64,000 nucleotides of DNA from Rapana venosa (Eukaryota; Mollusca; Gastropoda; Neogastropoda; Muricidae). The notes beneath the pieces were generated by a model. The model was given only the letters and a program-made list of their open reading frames with translations, was not told the DNA's origin and searched no databases. Shown one piece after another: positions 25,201 through 40,200 of the stretch. The position numbers were made by a program, and so were the translations under genes. Positions within the stretch are counted from its first letter, which is position 1. Each line of letters starts with the position of its first letter. The DNA is taken from contig CM054141.1 of NCBI GenBank assembly GCA_028751875.1, positions 68,065,351-68,129,350 of the forward strand, in the 5' to 3' direction.

Positions 25201-28200
25201 ACTTGGAAAAATGAGGAACCTGCAACAAGCAATTCACAACACATGACGACACTGATCCTTTCTCCTGTACCCATATACACTCATAACGCCACAAACATTC
25301 ATGCTGCTACAAACATTCATACAGCCACAAACATTCATGCATGCACAAACATTCATGCAAGCATAAAACATTCATGCAAGCATAACACATTCATACAGCC
25401 ACAAACATTCATGCAAGCACAAACATTCAAGCAGCCATGACCATTCACGCAGCCACAAACATTCATGCTACCAATTCTATGCTTAGGAAGAACCTTATGC
25501 TGTGTCCATAAATTCATTTTGCATGTTTTATTATCAGAATGATTTGTAATCTTCGCAGTATTAATCAAATACTGTTCTCTATAAGTCAGATGACTCATCC
25601 TTCAAACCATACCACTTACTGACACCAACCCCCCCCTCTTCCGAAAACAAAACTACCTCTACTGACCTCAAAGACCCAGGAGCCTGTCTCAGGGCGGTAG
25701 TCAATGAACTTGGCATTGATCATCCTGGAGGTGGCTTCCAGCTTTTCCTGGTAGTTCATCTTGTTCAGTCGCTCTGGGCTCTGCTCAACAACAAAATGAC
25801 ATGACATGACATGATATACATTTCTAAAATAACTTTCACTTTTTTCTTTTATTTTCATTACCAGCTAAGGCAAAAAAGGGCCAACATATGTAGTTATCAT
25901 GCAAAGAAAAGTAATAACTTATCTCTGTGGTTTAGACACATACCTAAACTAGCAGACTAGAGAGAATAACCTCACATAAGCAGAAAAGAGAAACTGGTTT
26001 CATTATTCTGACTGTGAAGGTCAGTAATCAGGTGAAGACACATATCCTTGTCTGTGTGTGTGTGTGTGCAATAGATCCATACACAGCTATGATTAACCCG
26101 ATTTTTTTTTGGGGGGGAGGGGGGGAGTAGTGGTGGTATTAGATGGGTTGATGGGTTGTATCAAGGACTTCAAAGCCACACAAATCTGGGGGGCAAAAAG
26201 CATTTGGCTGAAGGCGAAGGAGACCAGACACAGAGAGACAGACGGACAGACAGGTTGAGAGGAAAAAAAAGCGCAGAGTACACCAACATCCATGTTTTAA
26301 CTTCCTTTTCACCTTGATCACATCCCGCGTGGTTTTGTCGATAGGCCACACAAAATGCAGGGTGACCTCTGCCCTTCGGTTCAAGCCTTCACCCACAGGG
26401 GGCTTGGTGTTGTCATCTGGGTACACGCAAATTTCTTTGCGACGGAAGTGAACTGCACACAGAAAGTTTCACGATCAGACGAAAAATGTCAACAGAAAGT
26501 TTGAAGTAGTAGTAAAGTATGTTCTTTCGAGCCATAAGGCCCATAGAGCCGGAGCTTATCCCGGTTTCTGTAGTGTTAAGCGAACTGATGGTTTTTCACC
26601 ACCCCTGTGACAGGACGCTAGTCTGTCGCCAGATACTTCCCCAGCAGAGCTGGTACCCACTTGTACACCTGGGTGGAGTGAGGAAAATAGGAGTAAAGTG
26701 TCTTTCCCAAGGACACAACACCGAGCCGAGCGGGGATCAAACCCGCGACCTCTGGATCACGAGTTGACCGCCTAAACCACTCGACCACGGTGCCTCCAAA
26801 GTTTGATAGTCAGAAGACAAAAGTTAACGGCGTTTTCCTCAATGCCTACACATTCCACATTTTCTGCAACTCTACCCATGAAAGAGTAATTCCTTTAACA
26901 TTCCACAATGGAACAAGAAGTAAGGGGGGGAAAAAAACACAGAAAAAATCTTCACGTCACAGTTGAAAAACAAATGTGTATTCATATTCACTATTTCAAA
27001 TAACCTGCATTGTGGTATTTGCCATACAAATGACCAGAGTGGAGGTGAATGTTGGCAAGAACTGCAGTTTTGCCTTTTCTTGTAACAACAGCAAACATTC
27101 GATTATCACAACTGACAAGAAAGAAGTCATCTTGGTTTTTGCCTTGAAATCAATCTCATTTCAAAGACAAGCAGTTCTACACCAAAAGATGCACACGCAT
27201 CCCATAGTCTTTATCCTTTTTCCACAATGTCATTCTATAACACTCATTCGATAGCTCTCTCCCCCTTCACCCCTCCCTAAACTCAACTTTTATTTCAAAA
27301 CAAAAATGAAAAAATCCACTATCTAGTGCCCACACATTAAGATCAACATCCAAGTATTTAAGAAAGAAATTTTTTTTTCCAATTCCTTTAGCAAAAATGA
27401 AAAGCAAATAAACACACACACACACACAAACACATTTTCACACACACACACATACACGCACACGCACTCATACACACTCACTCACTCACACCCACCCACA
27501 CTCACATACACTCACTCACACACACACACTCACACACACACACACTCACTCCCATCACAGCCCCACCACCCACCTGTGGAGTCCAGATCCAGCCCGGCCA
27601 CATTGATGACTCCGTAGAAGAAGACCGAGCCGTAGTTCTCCCGGCCGATGGTGAGCTCCTCCACGAAGCAGTTGCCGTCCTCGTCCACCATCTGGGCCAG
27701 CTCCTCCATGGAGGGGATGGTGTAGTAGCCAGGCCGCGTCAGCACCACGCCGGCAGGGTGAGGGGGGCTCTCCACCGGCAGGGGCTGTCGTCGGGCCAAC
27801 ACCACCAAGTCACAACAACACTCAGTTAACATGTTTTTCTTCACGTCCATACTAGTATACATGGAAAATGGGGGTAGTGCCCTGTACGCAGACTATTTCT
27901 TCCACAAACTGTTAAGTCTGTAATTGCCCTTCATGGGATGATTAGTGTACTTTACTTGACTAGTTCACAGGTTTTGTTAAGTCACTGAAACACTTCATAT
28001 TTCTGACTGACCACGATAATTCTCATGAAAAGCTACCCATTTCTGGTTTTAATTATTAATTCACATATTCAATCATCACAGCTTTTGCCCCCACCAGCAG
28101 TAAATTACTTATCCCGAAACAAACTGGCTAAACCCACTCCACTGTTGACCAACTTGCCAGGTGTTATGGCCTAGGATAAATAGTCTCTGAAAATGTCCTC

Positions 28201-31200
28201 AGTCTATACCCAATGCTCCACTTATGTACACATACTCAACAAAAAACTGGGGAAAATGTCCCTCCCACAAAAACCAACAACAAACATGTACTCACGTCAA
28301 CAGACAGGTTTGAGATGTTGCTGTTGGTGATGTTGCTGTCGAAGGTGGTGTCATGCTCTGCCTGGCTGCTGTCTGGACCTTGCTCCAGGTCCTCCTCTGC
28401 CTCCTTCTCCAGGCTGCGCTCTGTGGGCAGAGAGGACTCCAGCAGGCGGGGGTACAGGCTCTGGATGGTGTTCTCCATCCCATCCCGCCTGAAACATGAA
28501 CAGGTCATCACTTCAGCTCTTCCTTCTCCACACACACACTTCTGAATGCTGCAATATCCCAAAGAACGGCTTGAGGTTAAACAAACATGTAAAAGAATGG
28601 CAAGATGGAATCCAGTTGCAAAAATGCACACCACAACCAGGTGTAACAATATTTTAAAAAACATATTGCCAGATGTAACAATAAACAATACCATAGTTTG
28701 ATCCATGAATGTCCACAACTATGGTACAATAAAAGAAAAAACAAAAAAAGAACATGAAGCTTGATGTAAAAATATATTAACATTCGTTTGATACAACCAA
28801 GTCCAATATTATGGCTAGATTTTTAAAAACTGACTACAATATATAATAGTAAGCAAAACTACAGTCAGATGCAACGATCTCAAATACAATGGCCAAATGC
28901 AACTATATGCTTAAGTATAATCCAATACAACAAAGCTATAGTCTGATCCAACAATGCTTGATATCACGTTTCTAAGGTTTGATGGAACAATGTCCAGAAT
29001 TATGGCTACGTGCAACAATATACAAAACTTTACGCAGAACTATAGCCAGACACAACAGCATGCACAACTAGAAGCAGGCAGACTAAACAGAGGGGTGTTG
29101 CAGTGAACTCACTCTCGGCGTGGAGTCTCCTCTGTTGCACACGGTGGAGCAGGCGGGTCTGCTGACCGATGGACAGGGGTGGAGTCTCGGTCAACCTCAT
29201 CACCCTGACCCTGCTGCTGACCCTCCAGTGGCCTGAAGGCACACCAACACATCAGGTTAGTACCAGTAGCTGATCTGAATAATGATTATTAAAACAACAA
29301 AGATAATGATGATAATAATAATAATGTGTACATTTCTTGCATTTATTCTCAAAAAAACTCCGAGCGCTTACATCATACATCCACCTGAGACACCCCCCGT
29401 GTACACACACATTTACCACAAACACACCTACACAGGTGTACATACACACACACTTACAGCACCAATCTCAGACAAGCAAAGGCCACAGACTTACCTGGTG
29501 ATGGGGGCGACAGGTCGTCCAGCCACCTGCGGACCTTCAGGTGTGTCTGCCTGAGAACTGGAGCGACTCAGGACACTGCCCCCTCCCCTGCCCCCTTTCT
29601 TCAGCACCAGCTTCTTCACGCTGCGTCGCGGCACGAAGATCTCAGCACCAAAACCCAGGTCCTCCTCCTCTTCCAGCCCTTCAAACAGCTGGCCCTGCAC
29701 ACACACACAATGGCACACCATTCTGTCACTGTAGAACACTAAGGGGTCTTCACTTTCAACCTTTTCTGTATCACCAGATATACATCTCCTTCCTTTTCTT
29801 TCAAACTGAAATGAATAGTCGTCTTGTGCTAGCCTTCATAATGGGGTCATTAAAAATGATCTTCTTTGAAGTATACATTTAGTGCATAAAATAGAACCTA
29901 TGATAACACACACATATTATCTTATGGTAACACACACACACAATCATACAGACACAAAAGAGGGAAAACGAAACACCTAAAACCACAAGGAAAACACTTC
30001 TTCAGTCACATGTCTGAACACACTGCTGGAGTATTCCTACAAAGCAACCAATCAACCAGCACTATCATCACCAGGAAGATAACCATCACCATGAAGATTA
30101 TCACCTGGAAGTGATGGTTGAAGATAACCATCACCAGGAAGATAAACTATCACCAGGAAGATAACCATCACCAGAAGCTGTAACCACCACCATCACCAGG
30201 AAGGTGGCCATCATCACCAGGAAGGTGGCCATCATCACCAGGAAGGTGGCCATCATCATCACCAGAAGCTGTGACCACCATCATCACCAGAAGCTGTGAC
30301 CACCATCATCACCAGGAAGGTGACCACCATCACCAGGAAGGTGACCATCACCACCAGGAAGGTGACCATCATCACCAGGAAGGTGACCATCATCACCAGG
30401 AAGGTGGCCATCATCATCACCAGGAAGGTGGCCATCATCACCAGAAGCTGTGACCACCATCATCACCAGAAGCTGTGACCACCATCATCACCAGGAAGGT
30501 GACCACCATCACCAGGAAGGTGACCACCATCACCAGGAAGGTGACCATCACCACCAGAAGCTGTCTCACCTTGTTGCCGGTTAGCCCGTGCAAGGCCTTG
30601 GGTCTGATCTTGGCCACAGGACGAGGGCTGACCTTGTACCCCCCGGAGTCCAGCAAAGCCTTCTGAGCCACGGGATTGGTCGGCTTCAGGACCTCCTCAC
30701 GCTTCCCGGTGTTTTGCTGCAACATCACCAACATTCTTGTTGACAAATCAGAAACAAATATACGATACACTAGCTTTGGAAAGCTCCTGAAATGATGCAA
30801 GGGACAACCCTTTCGCAACACCACATTTCTGTGACTGACATGAATGGCTCAATACCTACACTGCAGAAATGAGATGTACTTTCCCCCCCCCCATCATGAC
30901 AAGTATTCCGACACATAGCATTTTCTTAAAAATAATTTTATGTTTACTCTGAACCCCAACTATCACTGAATGTTTCCATCAAACATATAAACACAGATAC
31001 AGACAAATGGAAACACTGCACGTGACACAAATCTGAACACACACTACACCGACAAAGATACACATACACAGACAAAGACACACAAAGATACACACCACAC
31101 ACAAAAGATTAACACACAGTACACAAAGACACACACACACACATAGATACACACACGATAAACACACACACACACAAATCTACCCACCCACTCTGATACA

Positions 31201-34200
31201 CACAGAGAGGAAAATGCACTCCAAACTGCTTACATTATTGAGGTTCCAGAAGAGAGGATTGTCGCCGTAAGGGGAAAAGGCCCGCAGCTGTTGCTGAAGG
31301 TCTGCAGCCGTGTTACTGACAGACGTCGTGGTGCTGGAAAAACAACCAAACAACACACATAACAGAGACTGTCATAGTCAGTTTGTCCAAATAATGCTTA
31401 CATAAACACTTGTACACCACAGATTGAATTTACACAAACACACCCACACAGAGGGAATTTTTACCTTGGTTACCAAAACTAGTTTCTTGCACTGCTGGCA
31501 GAAAACTACATATTAAAGCAGTAGTGACACAATTCACATTTAGTTGTGAAAAAAACCAAACATCTTTCCTCTATCCTAGTCACTACCAGAGACCATCTTA
31601 GACGCTGTCATCAACAACAGACACCCCTCCCCCTTTCCCACCCTCAAAGAGAGCAAGAGCAAAAGTGTGTAAGTTGATGCTTGTCTGCTCTGTGTACACT
31701 AACGTGACTGATAAAATAGGCAGCAACTGGCACAAAATCACAACTACTTTCTGACCATAATGCACACTTTTATGTCACTGCAGGATTGATGCAGCTGATA
31801 GACATAAGCACTGTTTCTTGTTCCCGAGCAACTTGTTTACATGAACAGACACAAACGAACACTTACGTTCCAAGGGTAGCAGTATTCCCCCCAAACAGGC
31901 CTCCAGCAGGTGCTCCTCCCAAAGAGAACGCTGTTGATAAAAAAAGAAAGAAAGCGTTCATGCTTTTTTGGTTTTATTTTCTAAAACGTGTATACCAATA
32001 CACAGATAAAGTCTTCTAACTCCCCCTCTGCAAACTCAGATGTATGCACACACATCCATATGCACATACTTGCACACACATAAACCGAGGCTCCATGTTC
32101 AAACGCATGCAGAACATCTTGCGCACACGTTAAATCCTGTTCCGCTTTTCAGAAGAGTAGGCCATTGTGTGCCGGTGGAAACAGATGATAAAATTTACAA
32201 AACCGCATACACACGGGGACTGGATGTAAAAAAGCACATGAGTGCTTATTCCATTATCCTCGATATAAAAGAATAAATAAATAAATAAAACACAAACATA
32301 ATATATGCATACACCCACAGGTTGGTGTGCTATGAGCTTGTCATGGATGACGACAATCTCACCATAACATTTCAAAGCAGTCTGTGTATGCCTGCGCATG
32401 TATATGTGTGAATTTTAACTTTTTTAAACCATGTACTAACACTTCTATGCATGAGTTAAATGCAAGTGCTCTGATCTGATTTCACGTTTTAGTAGCATTA
32501 TATAAGTTCTGTAAATGACTAACTCATTGGAGTGGAAATAAAATTCCCATACCTTTTCTGCTATGACTAAAGATTCTGGCCATTTCTTAAAAAGTTTCAG
32601 CATACTTATACATTCTTTAAAAAAAAATCTGATTAGAAAGTTTACTGAATCGTTCAATGTCTTCACAAGTGTTTCTGATGGGTTTTTGTTGTTGAAAACC
32701 ACTAGAATACAGAAAAAATAAAATAAAATTTGAAACATTTATTACATCTTACTAAACATATAAAATGAGTAGCCTGATCCACAGGGAACACGAGATGATT
32801 TCAGACCAAAAGAAATGTTCCTGGGTGTTGTGAATCAGTCTGAAGTCCTACGTTAGTCTACAAACACTAAAAAAGAAGGAAAATGTCATGGCACTGGACA
32901 CAAACTGACATTTAGTGTGTGTGGCACACCACCTTTGTTGTACTACTATCTACATGGTGTCATGATCAACACGAAACAACTGTAGACAGGAAAATGATTC
33001 ATCTCAATGCCTAAGTAGTACCCTTGGGTTAAATCTCGTTTAGTGAAAAATTCAAACTTTTCATAATAGTTAGCCTTTGGGAAATCATACTGAGCTGACA
33101 GCATGCTTACACTTCAGCTCTGACACAACCCCCATGAGTTAACTCTTTATCTAGAAGACATGGCCAGTACAAGACGTTCACACACAACAAACACCAAGAA
33201 CTTACTGCCGGTCGTCCCTGTGCCACCAAAGTTGAAGCCAGGTTTAGCTGGCTGGCTGCCGAACAGCCCCCCTGAGGTGGCCCCTGCTCCCAAACCAGTG
33301 CCGAAGGTGGTGCCCGTGCCCAGGCCAGTGGTGCCCGCTCCAAACCCCCCAGGTTTAGCGGCACCAAACAGCCCTCCCCCAGCCCCTGGAGCTGTGACAA
33401 AAACGGTCATGTTGTAAATGGTCAACTAAAGTTCAACAGTAACAAATGCGACGCTCCACCATGAAATGAGTCGCTCCGCACCTTACCCACTTTTCTGCCA
33501 GGAGCCATTTTAGGCAGGTGGGGTTAAAGTTGCCAATTATGAGATTTTGAATGATTATAAAACTTGAGCCATTCTTCTACCTTGTACTGAAGTATCAAGG
33601 CGTAATTTTATTTCCTTGTGCTTTAAAAATGCATTTAAAAACACCCAAAGCCACATTCTGACCACCAATTATGATGAAAAACTTGTCCATTTCTCATTTT
33701 CTGCAGCCTATTATTTCATTTTGTAATAACTTTTCATAGAATTGTGTAATTTTGAATCTGTTTTCTGTATTGAAAAGCCTTTTTATTGCTGTTTAATAAC
33801 ATGTTAACAACTAAAAGTTAACCTCGGTGCAACGTGACTTGTTATGTGGTGGAGCGTCACAAACAGCATTCACTGCCAGACAAATATAAAAAAGACAAAC
33901 GGGCATAACATTTTCTTTGAATGACAAGCACGCAGTTTATTCCTTGCAGGTGATCAGTCTTTTTCTATACTTCCCTCACCAGACAGAGAAATAGTGTTTA
34001 TAGAAATGCTACATGGAAAACTCCTTTTATCTAAAAGAATCCTGACCAGAAACTTTCTCTCTTGATCCTTTCTACACTCTCAGTCATAGATCCACACAAA
34101 AACTGTTTATACATGCAGGCAACATTTCAACAATTTTTCTTCTTTTCATGAGTTATATCTAAGACCATTTGCAGGACAAAGGGCATTTGCAGGACTCCAC

Positions 34201-37200
34201 AAAATACTTATCATAAATCAGAAAGCTTACCACCAAAGCCAGTGCTGCCAGTGCCAAAAGAGAAGCCACCAGTGGATGTTGCTGGCTTATTGAAGAGACT
34301 TCCCCCTGCACCAAAGCCAGTGGAGGCTGTTGTTGTTGTCCCAAATCCCAGAGGTTTGCTCCCAAACAGGCCACCCTGAAACAGACCACAGCATCACCCC
34401 ATCACTATCATGCTGCTAGTGAAAGATATTTCAAATGTAAGACATTCATTCAGGCATAACTACCCTAAGTTTCACTTTCAGGGGCAAAGCCATTAAAAAC
34501 AAGGGCAAGAATCAACAAATTTCGGGAAACACATGCAAACACACAAAAGTACTGATTGTTAAAAAAAAATTTTTAAATAAAAATGAAAGAAAGAAAAAGA
34601 AACAAAAATCATATTCAATTAAAAGCATCCATCTTGACGGGACATGAAATAAATTTTATCCCCCCAGTGAATGCAATCCTGATGTTACACTCGCATGCTT
34701 TACAGTATGCCTTTTTTTCTCTCTTTGTTAACGACTATTGTTCCATTTCCATTCTTGTTATTTCTTGTGGAAGAATGTTTCAGATTGTGGAAAACCACTA
34801 GATGCCCATGTACACTATCCTGTGATCACAAAATCGGAGATTTTGGTTCATTTCCATCAGCTACTGTGAGTGGGCAGACCGTTTCAAATTGGACACTAGG
34901 GGCCCCACCACCTCTCTTTTGCATGGCCTCTTCCACCACTGCAATCATGGGCATGGAGATTTTTACATGCAAACATTCATGCCGGCATGGAGGTTTTTAC
35001 ATTCTCTGTAACTGATGCATACACTCATTATTCATCCTGTGTGTGCTTGGCTTGCTTACTTACTCCTGTCTGCGTTGTGCCAAAGCCTCCGAAGCCAGTG
35101 GAAGCGCCAAACGCTGCTGATGGCTGGCTGGTGCCGAACAACCCCCCTGACTGAGTTGTGGTGGTTCCAAACAAGGGCTGCACAACAAACAATATCCACA
35201 GATTATTCTTCATCTGCGTTGAAAAACACCATCTCTGCTAACAGCTGTATAAGGGAGAAAAGGGGGGAATCTTAAAAAGAATATTAGATACACATGACAC
35301 ACATCTACATATATATCTAAATTTATAATATGGGCTAACCATGCGAACGTATTCATCTGGGGAAAGAAAGCCACCCCTGAACATAAAAACCCAATACAAT
35401 GTACTGTTGAAAATCTTTACATGCATAAAAAAACCACACCTACAAATCGATCTTTTTTTCAAGTGTATATTTGGCCAATATAGCTGTCCAAACAGATGAT
35501 AGGAATCTTAGCAAGAACAGCTACTATTAAGGCCCACATTACTGCTATAACTTTGGCCGACACACTTTACTTGAATGCCCACAGCATGCTTTTCTGGTAT
35601 AAATCATTCCTCTTCCTAGCAATCTTCAGTATCTTTCAGCCACACACAACCTTCCTGTCAATGCAGGCTAAACCAGGACAGAGACAGTAGGTAGCGGCAG
35701 CCCCAGGCGAATACTGTCATCACTGCTGAAAAGTGGCAAATTTTCGGTCTTTTCACTTTCTTATTACTCCGCTTCTGTTTTACTGATTAAAAAACACTGT
35801 ATATCCGAAAAAAGTTCAATCTTTCTTCTTTTCATTGAGTGCATTTTTATTTCTGTGGCTTGTGTATCGTCAATACGCAAGCGCTGATGAAGAGTGTGCG
35901 TTCCGCTAAAATTCGCTGCGCAGGCCGCCATTTTCGCGCACATGTACAATCTTCAAGAGGACATGACCACTTTGAATCCGATGCGTATTGCGGGACAGCA
36001 ACTATTGTCACTATATTTGGTATCATTGTGTTCAGATTTTATTGTAGAATACCCAAGTGGGTGAAAGTTTTTTCATAACTGGCTAATTTTCGCGAAAAAA
36101 CGGATTTTTGCGGTACCACGATCTCCGACGGCGAACTTTCCCAAGAACTTAGCTTAAAATAGCCAATTTCTCAAAGGTGAAAATCAAACTAGAGCTATTT
36201 TTTAAAATTTGGGTTTGGGGTTTAAAGTATTCATTCTGTCGTCCCCCCGCAAACCAATAAAGCAAAAGGTTTTAAACGCGGGAAAGTTCGTTTAAACCCG
36301 GGGGAAGGCGAACGGACATCGCGAACGACTTGAACCCCATCTTGTCAGGATCGCAATTTTTTGATTTACGGGGAAATTTTCATAAAGTTTCAATATAGAT
36401 CACGATTAAAAGTTTATTTATACAAAAGGGTGGTTTGGTAAAATTGTGCGTCGTTGAAAAAAAAGACTTGTAAAGGGCATTACGATCATTTCGATCTTCC
36501 GACATGTGCGAACCGGAAAAAAAAAAAGAAAGCCCCTTTTTAGATTTTCCACAAAATGCTCACAAATTACGATATTGCAAAATAAGATAGTTTGAAGTTT
36601 TCTCTATCAATGTATTTTTTTGGTAAAGGTTTTCATGGTGAAAAAAGCGATGTATTTAACGATTACCGAATGACCACCTAACAAAGAGAAATAATCCCCA
36701 GTCGTCGTGACCCGTATTTCATGAAGCAAACGTCGTCCCCCTTTTTTTTTTTTTGTTTTGACCAATTAAAATTTTGTATCATTTTTGGTGAATTGAAAGT
36801 GGAGTTAGTTTTTCTTTTTTTTTAGTTGTGCCGGGGGGTTTTTGATTACGCAATCTTTCCCAAAAATTAAAATGATATCAAAGAGTTCTTTTCTCGGGGA
36901 AAATTTTAAAAAGGTTTGAGTTTCGCAGTGCAGTAATTCAATAGTGAGCTTATTTTTTTTTTGTATTATTATTCCATCACAATTTATTAGCATGCTATCA
37001 CCTCAACCCCCCCCCCCCTCCCCCCAATCCCCTTCATTTCCCCTTTTTCCCTTATTTTGGGGTTATTGGCTTCCTGTAGCATTAAAACACACACAAACCA
37101 ACTTATAAAAAGATGTTAACCAGATGTGCTTCATAAAAATTCTTTATTTCAACCCTTTTTCAAACGTGACACATTTTTACGGTATTCCCGCAGTTTTAGC

Positions 37201-40200
37201 ACCCAAAGGATGAAGATTTGTTTGGGTTTTTATGTGTGTCAGTGTTCTCCCCATTTTTTTTGTCTTTTTCTAACAGGGTTTCTTAAAAAACCTTTTTTTT
37301 TTTATTTCTTTTAAATGCGACAAGAAAAAGGGAAATTAATTAAAAAAGCTGAGGTTATTTTTTTGGAACTCTAAAAAGTTTTCATCCAAAGGGTGTTGCA
37401 GAATTTGCACACGCTGATTCTTTTGGTACTAAAGCAAAAAGGGGGAAGACATTTTATAAAAAGCCCCCAATTTTTCCTTTAACTCAAATTTTAACGAGTT
37501 CCGGGGTTTCAGTGCTTCTGCTAAGTTAAGAAATGTAAAAAACAGGATACACCAAAAGAAAGAATTTTGACCAAGCAGTTCATATAGGGCAGCGTGTCCA
37601 TTAAGGATGTGGAAAAAGTTGTAACCACCAACTGGACAAATCTGGGACTTAGCATCCCCCTTTACGGGTTCATGTGGACTTTTGAAAGCTGTTTTGCTTT
37701 TGAAAAACCCCATAGGAAAAAACCCTAATATATTTGACCCGTGGTGGGAGCAATGACAGGAAAATTTTTGGAAGAGCAGCCTTGTACAAACAGGGGAAAA
37801 AAAAACAAATAAAATCAAAAAAGGCTTCAAATGCCTACAGAGAAATTATAAAAAAGGGGAAAAAATTTTTGCTTTTTGGTCTTTTTTTCCCCTTTAAATG
37901 GTGTTTTCCCCTTTGTGGTTGAGTGGCTTTGGCTGATTCAAGTGATTTTGGGTTTTGCGCTTCTGCTCCCCTTCCTCTAAATGTAGCATCAATTTTAACC
38001 CCCGATTCTCGACATAGAGGTTTACAAGTTTAGTAGGGAGATGAGCGCCCCCTACTGGCATGAACCCGTCCCTCCTTTTCCCCGTAAAAGGGATTTTTGA
38101 AGCGGTTCTCAGAATGATAATCAAAAATTGAAACTGCAAAAATGTTTTAAACTTAAAATAGGGGTTTAAATTATCTTTTTAAACATTAAATTGAGTTAAA
38201 ATATTTTTGTTTTTTTCTAAGCTGTTTTCCAAAAACTAGGTTTACCTTTTTACTTTAAAATTACCACATTTTGCCACTTGGTGGCCAAAATTCATCCTGT
38301 GTGTGCTTGGCTTGCTTACTTACTCCTGTCTGCGTTGTGCCAAAGCCTCCGAAGCCAGTGGAAGCGCCAAACGCTGCTGATGGCTGGCTGGTGCCGAACA
38401 ACCCCCCTGACTGAGTTGTGGTGGTTCCAAACAAGGGCTGCACAACAAACAATATCCACAGATTATTCTTCATCTGCGTTGAAAAACACCATCTCTGCTA
38501 ACAGCTGTATAAGGGAGAAAAGGGGGGAATCTTAAAAAGAATATTAGATACACATGACACACATCTACACATATATCTAAATTTATAATATAGGCTAACC
38601 ATGCCAACTTATTCATCTGGGGAAAGAAAGCCACCCCTAAACATAAAAACCCAATATAATGTACTGTTGAAAATCTTTACATGCATAAAAAAAACCACAC
38701 CTACAAATCGATCTTTTTTTCAAGTGTATATTTGGCCAATATAGCTTTCCAAACAGATGATAGGAATCTTAGCAAGAACAGCTACTATAAAGGCCCACAT
38801 TACTGCAATAACTTTGGCTGACGCACTTTACATGAATGCCCATAGCATGCTTTTCTGGTATAAATCATTCCTCTTCCTCGCAATCTTCAGTATCTTTCAG
38901 CCATACACAACCTTCCTGTCAATGCAGGCTAAACCAGGACAGAGACAGAATGTGGAAAGTGGGGGAGTGGGGGGGGGTTGAGGAGCAAAGGAATATGGGT
39001 TTTGTTTTGGTGCACTTGTTCTTGTATACCGATTCATCAGACAAAGAGCAAAAAAACCTTACAGGAAGGGTTTTTCCTCAAACACTAATCTTGCATTAAA
39101 GATTCACCGCTGGATATATAGATATTCTTTCTAAACACTAAAGTAACAGAAGATGCTGATTGAACCCACTCCTCCACACCTCAGCGTTTGTTTAGCGAAA
39201 GTTCTATGCCATAGCCCAACAGACACTGAAGACACTGTCACCATCAGGACAGCTGTTCCTTACCTTGTTGGCACCAAACAAGGAGCCGGACTGCGTGGCT
39301 GCGGGCGCCCCAAAGGAAAATCCCGACTGTGAGGTGGTGGCGGTGCTGGTGGCTCCAAACAGACTCTTGGTCACTCCCCCAAACACTCCCCCTCCCCCTG
39401 TGCTAGCTGCGGTGTTGGCTCCGAAACCTGCACACAGAAAAACACAGCGACATATCATCACCACTGTCGTCATCATTACAACACAGCGACATATCATCAC
39501 CACTGTCGTCATCATTACAACACAGTGACAGATCATTACCACTGTCGTCATCATTACAACACAGTGACAGATCATTACCACTAAAACACAGTGACAGATC
39601 ATTACCACTAAAACACAGTGACAGCATTACCACTGTCATCATTACAACACAGTGACAGATCATTACCACCGTCGTCATCATTACAACACAGTGACAGATC
39701 ATTACCACTGTCGTCATCATTACAACACGACAGATCATTACCACTGTCGTCATCATTACAACACAGCGACAGATCATTACCACTGTCGTCATCATTACAA
39801 CACAGCGTCAGATCATTACCACTATCGTCATCATTACAACACAACGACAGATCATTACCACCGTCGTCATCATTACAACACAGCGACAGATCATTACCAC
39901 TGTCATCATTACAACACAGCGACAGATCATCACCACTGTCATTATCATTACAACACAGTGACAGATCATTACCCCTGTCGTCATCATTACAACACAGCGA
40001 CAGATCATTACCACTGTTGTCATCATTACACATTACCACTGTCATCATCATTACAACACAGCGACAGATCATTACCACTGTCGTCATCATTACAACACAG
40101 TGACAGATCATTACCACCGTTGTCATCATTACAACACAGCGACAGATCATCACCACTGTCGTCATCATTACAACACAGTGACAGATCATCATCACTGTTG

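Noticed and set aside
26700..26797. tRNA gene
   Set aside because: A and B boxes are present, but no cloverleaf with paired acceptor stem can be made. It is the head of a SINE.
28236..28718. 160-codon frame read as a single gene
   Set aside because: Only the part 28296-28488 is exon. The rest is intron read-through, bounded by clear splice sites.
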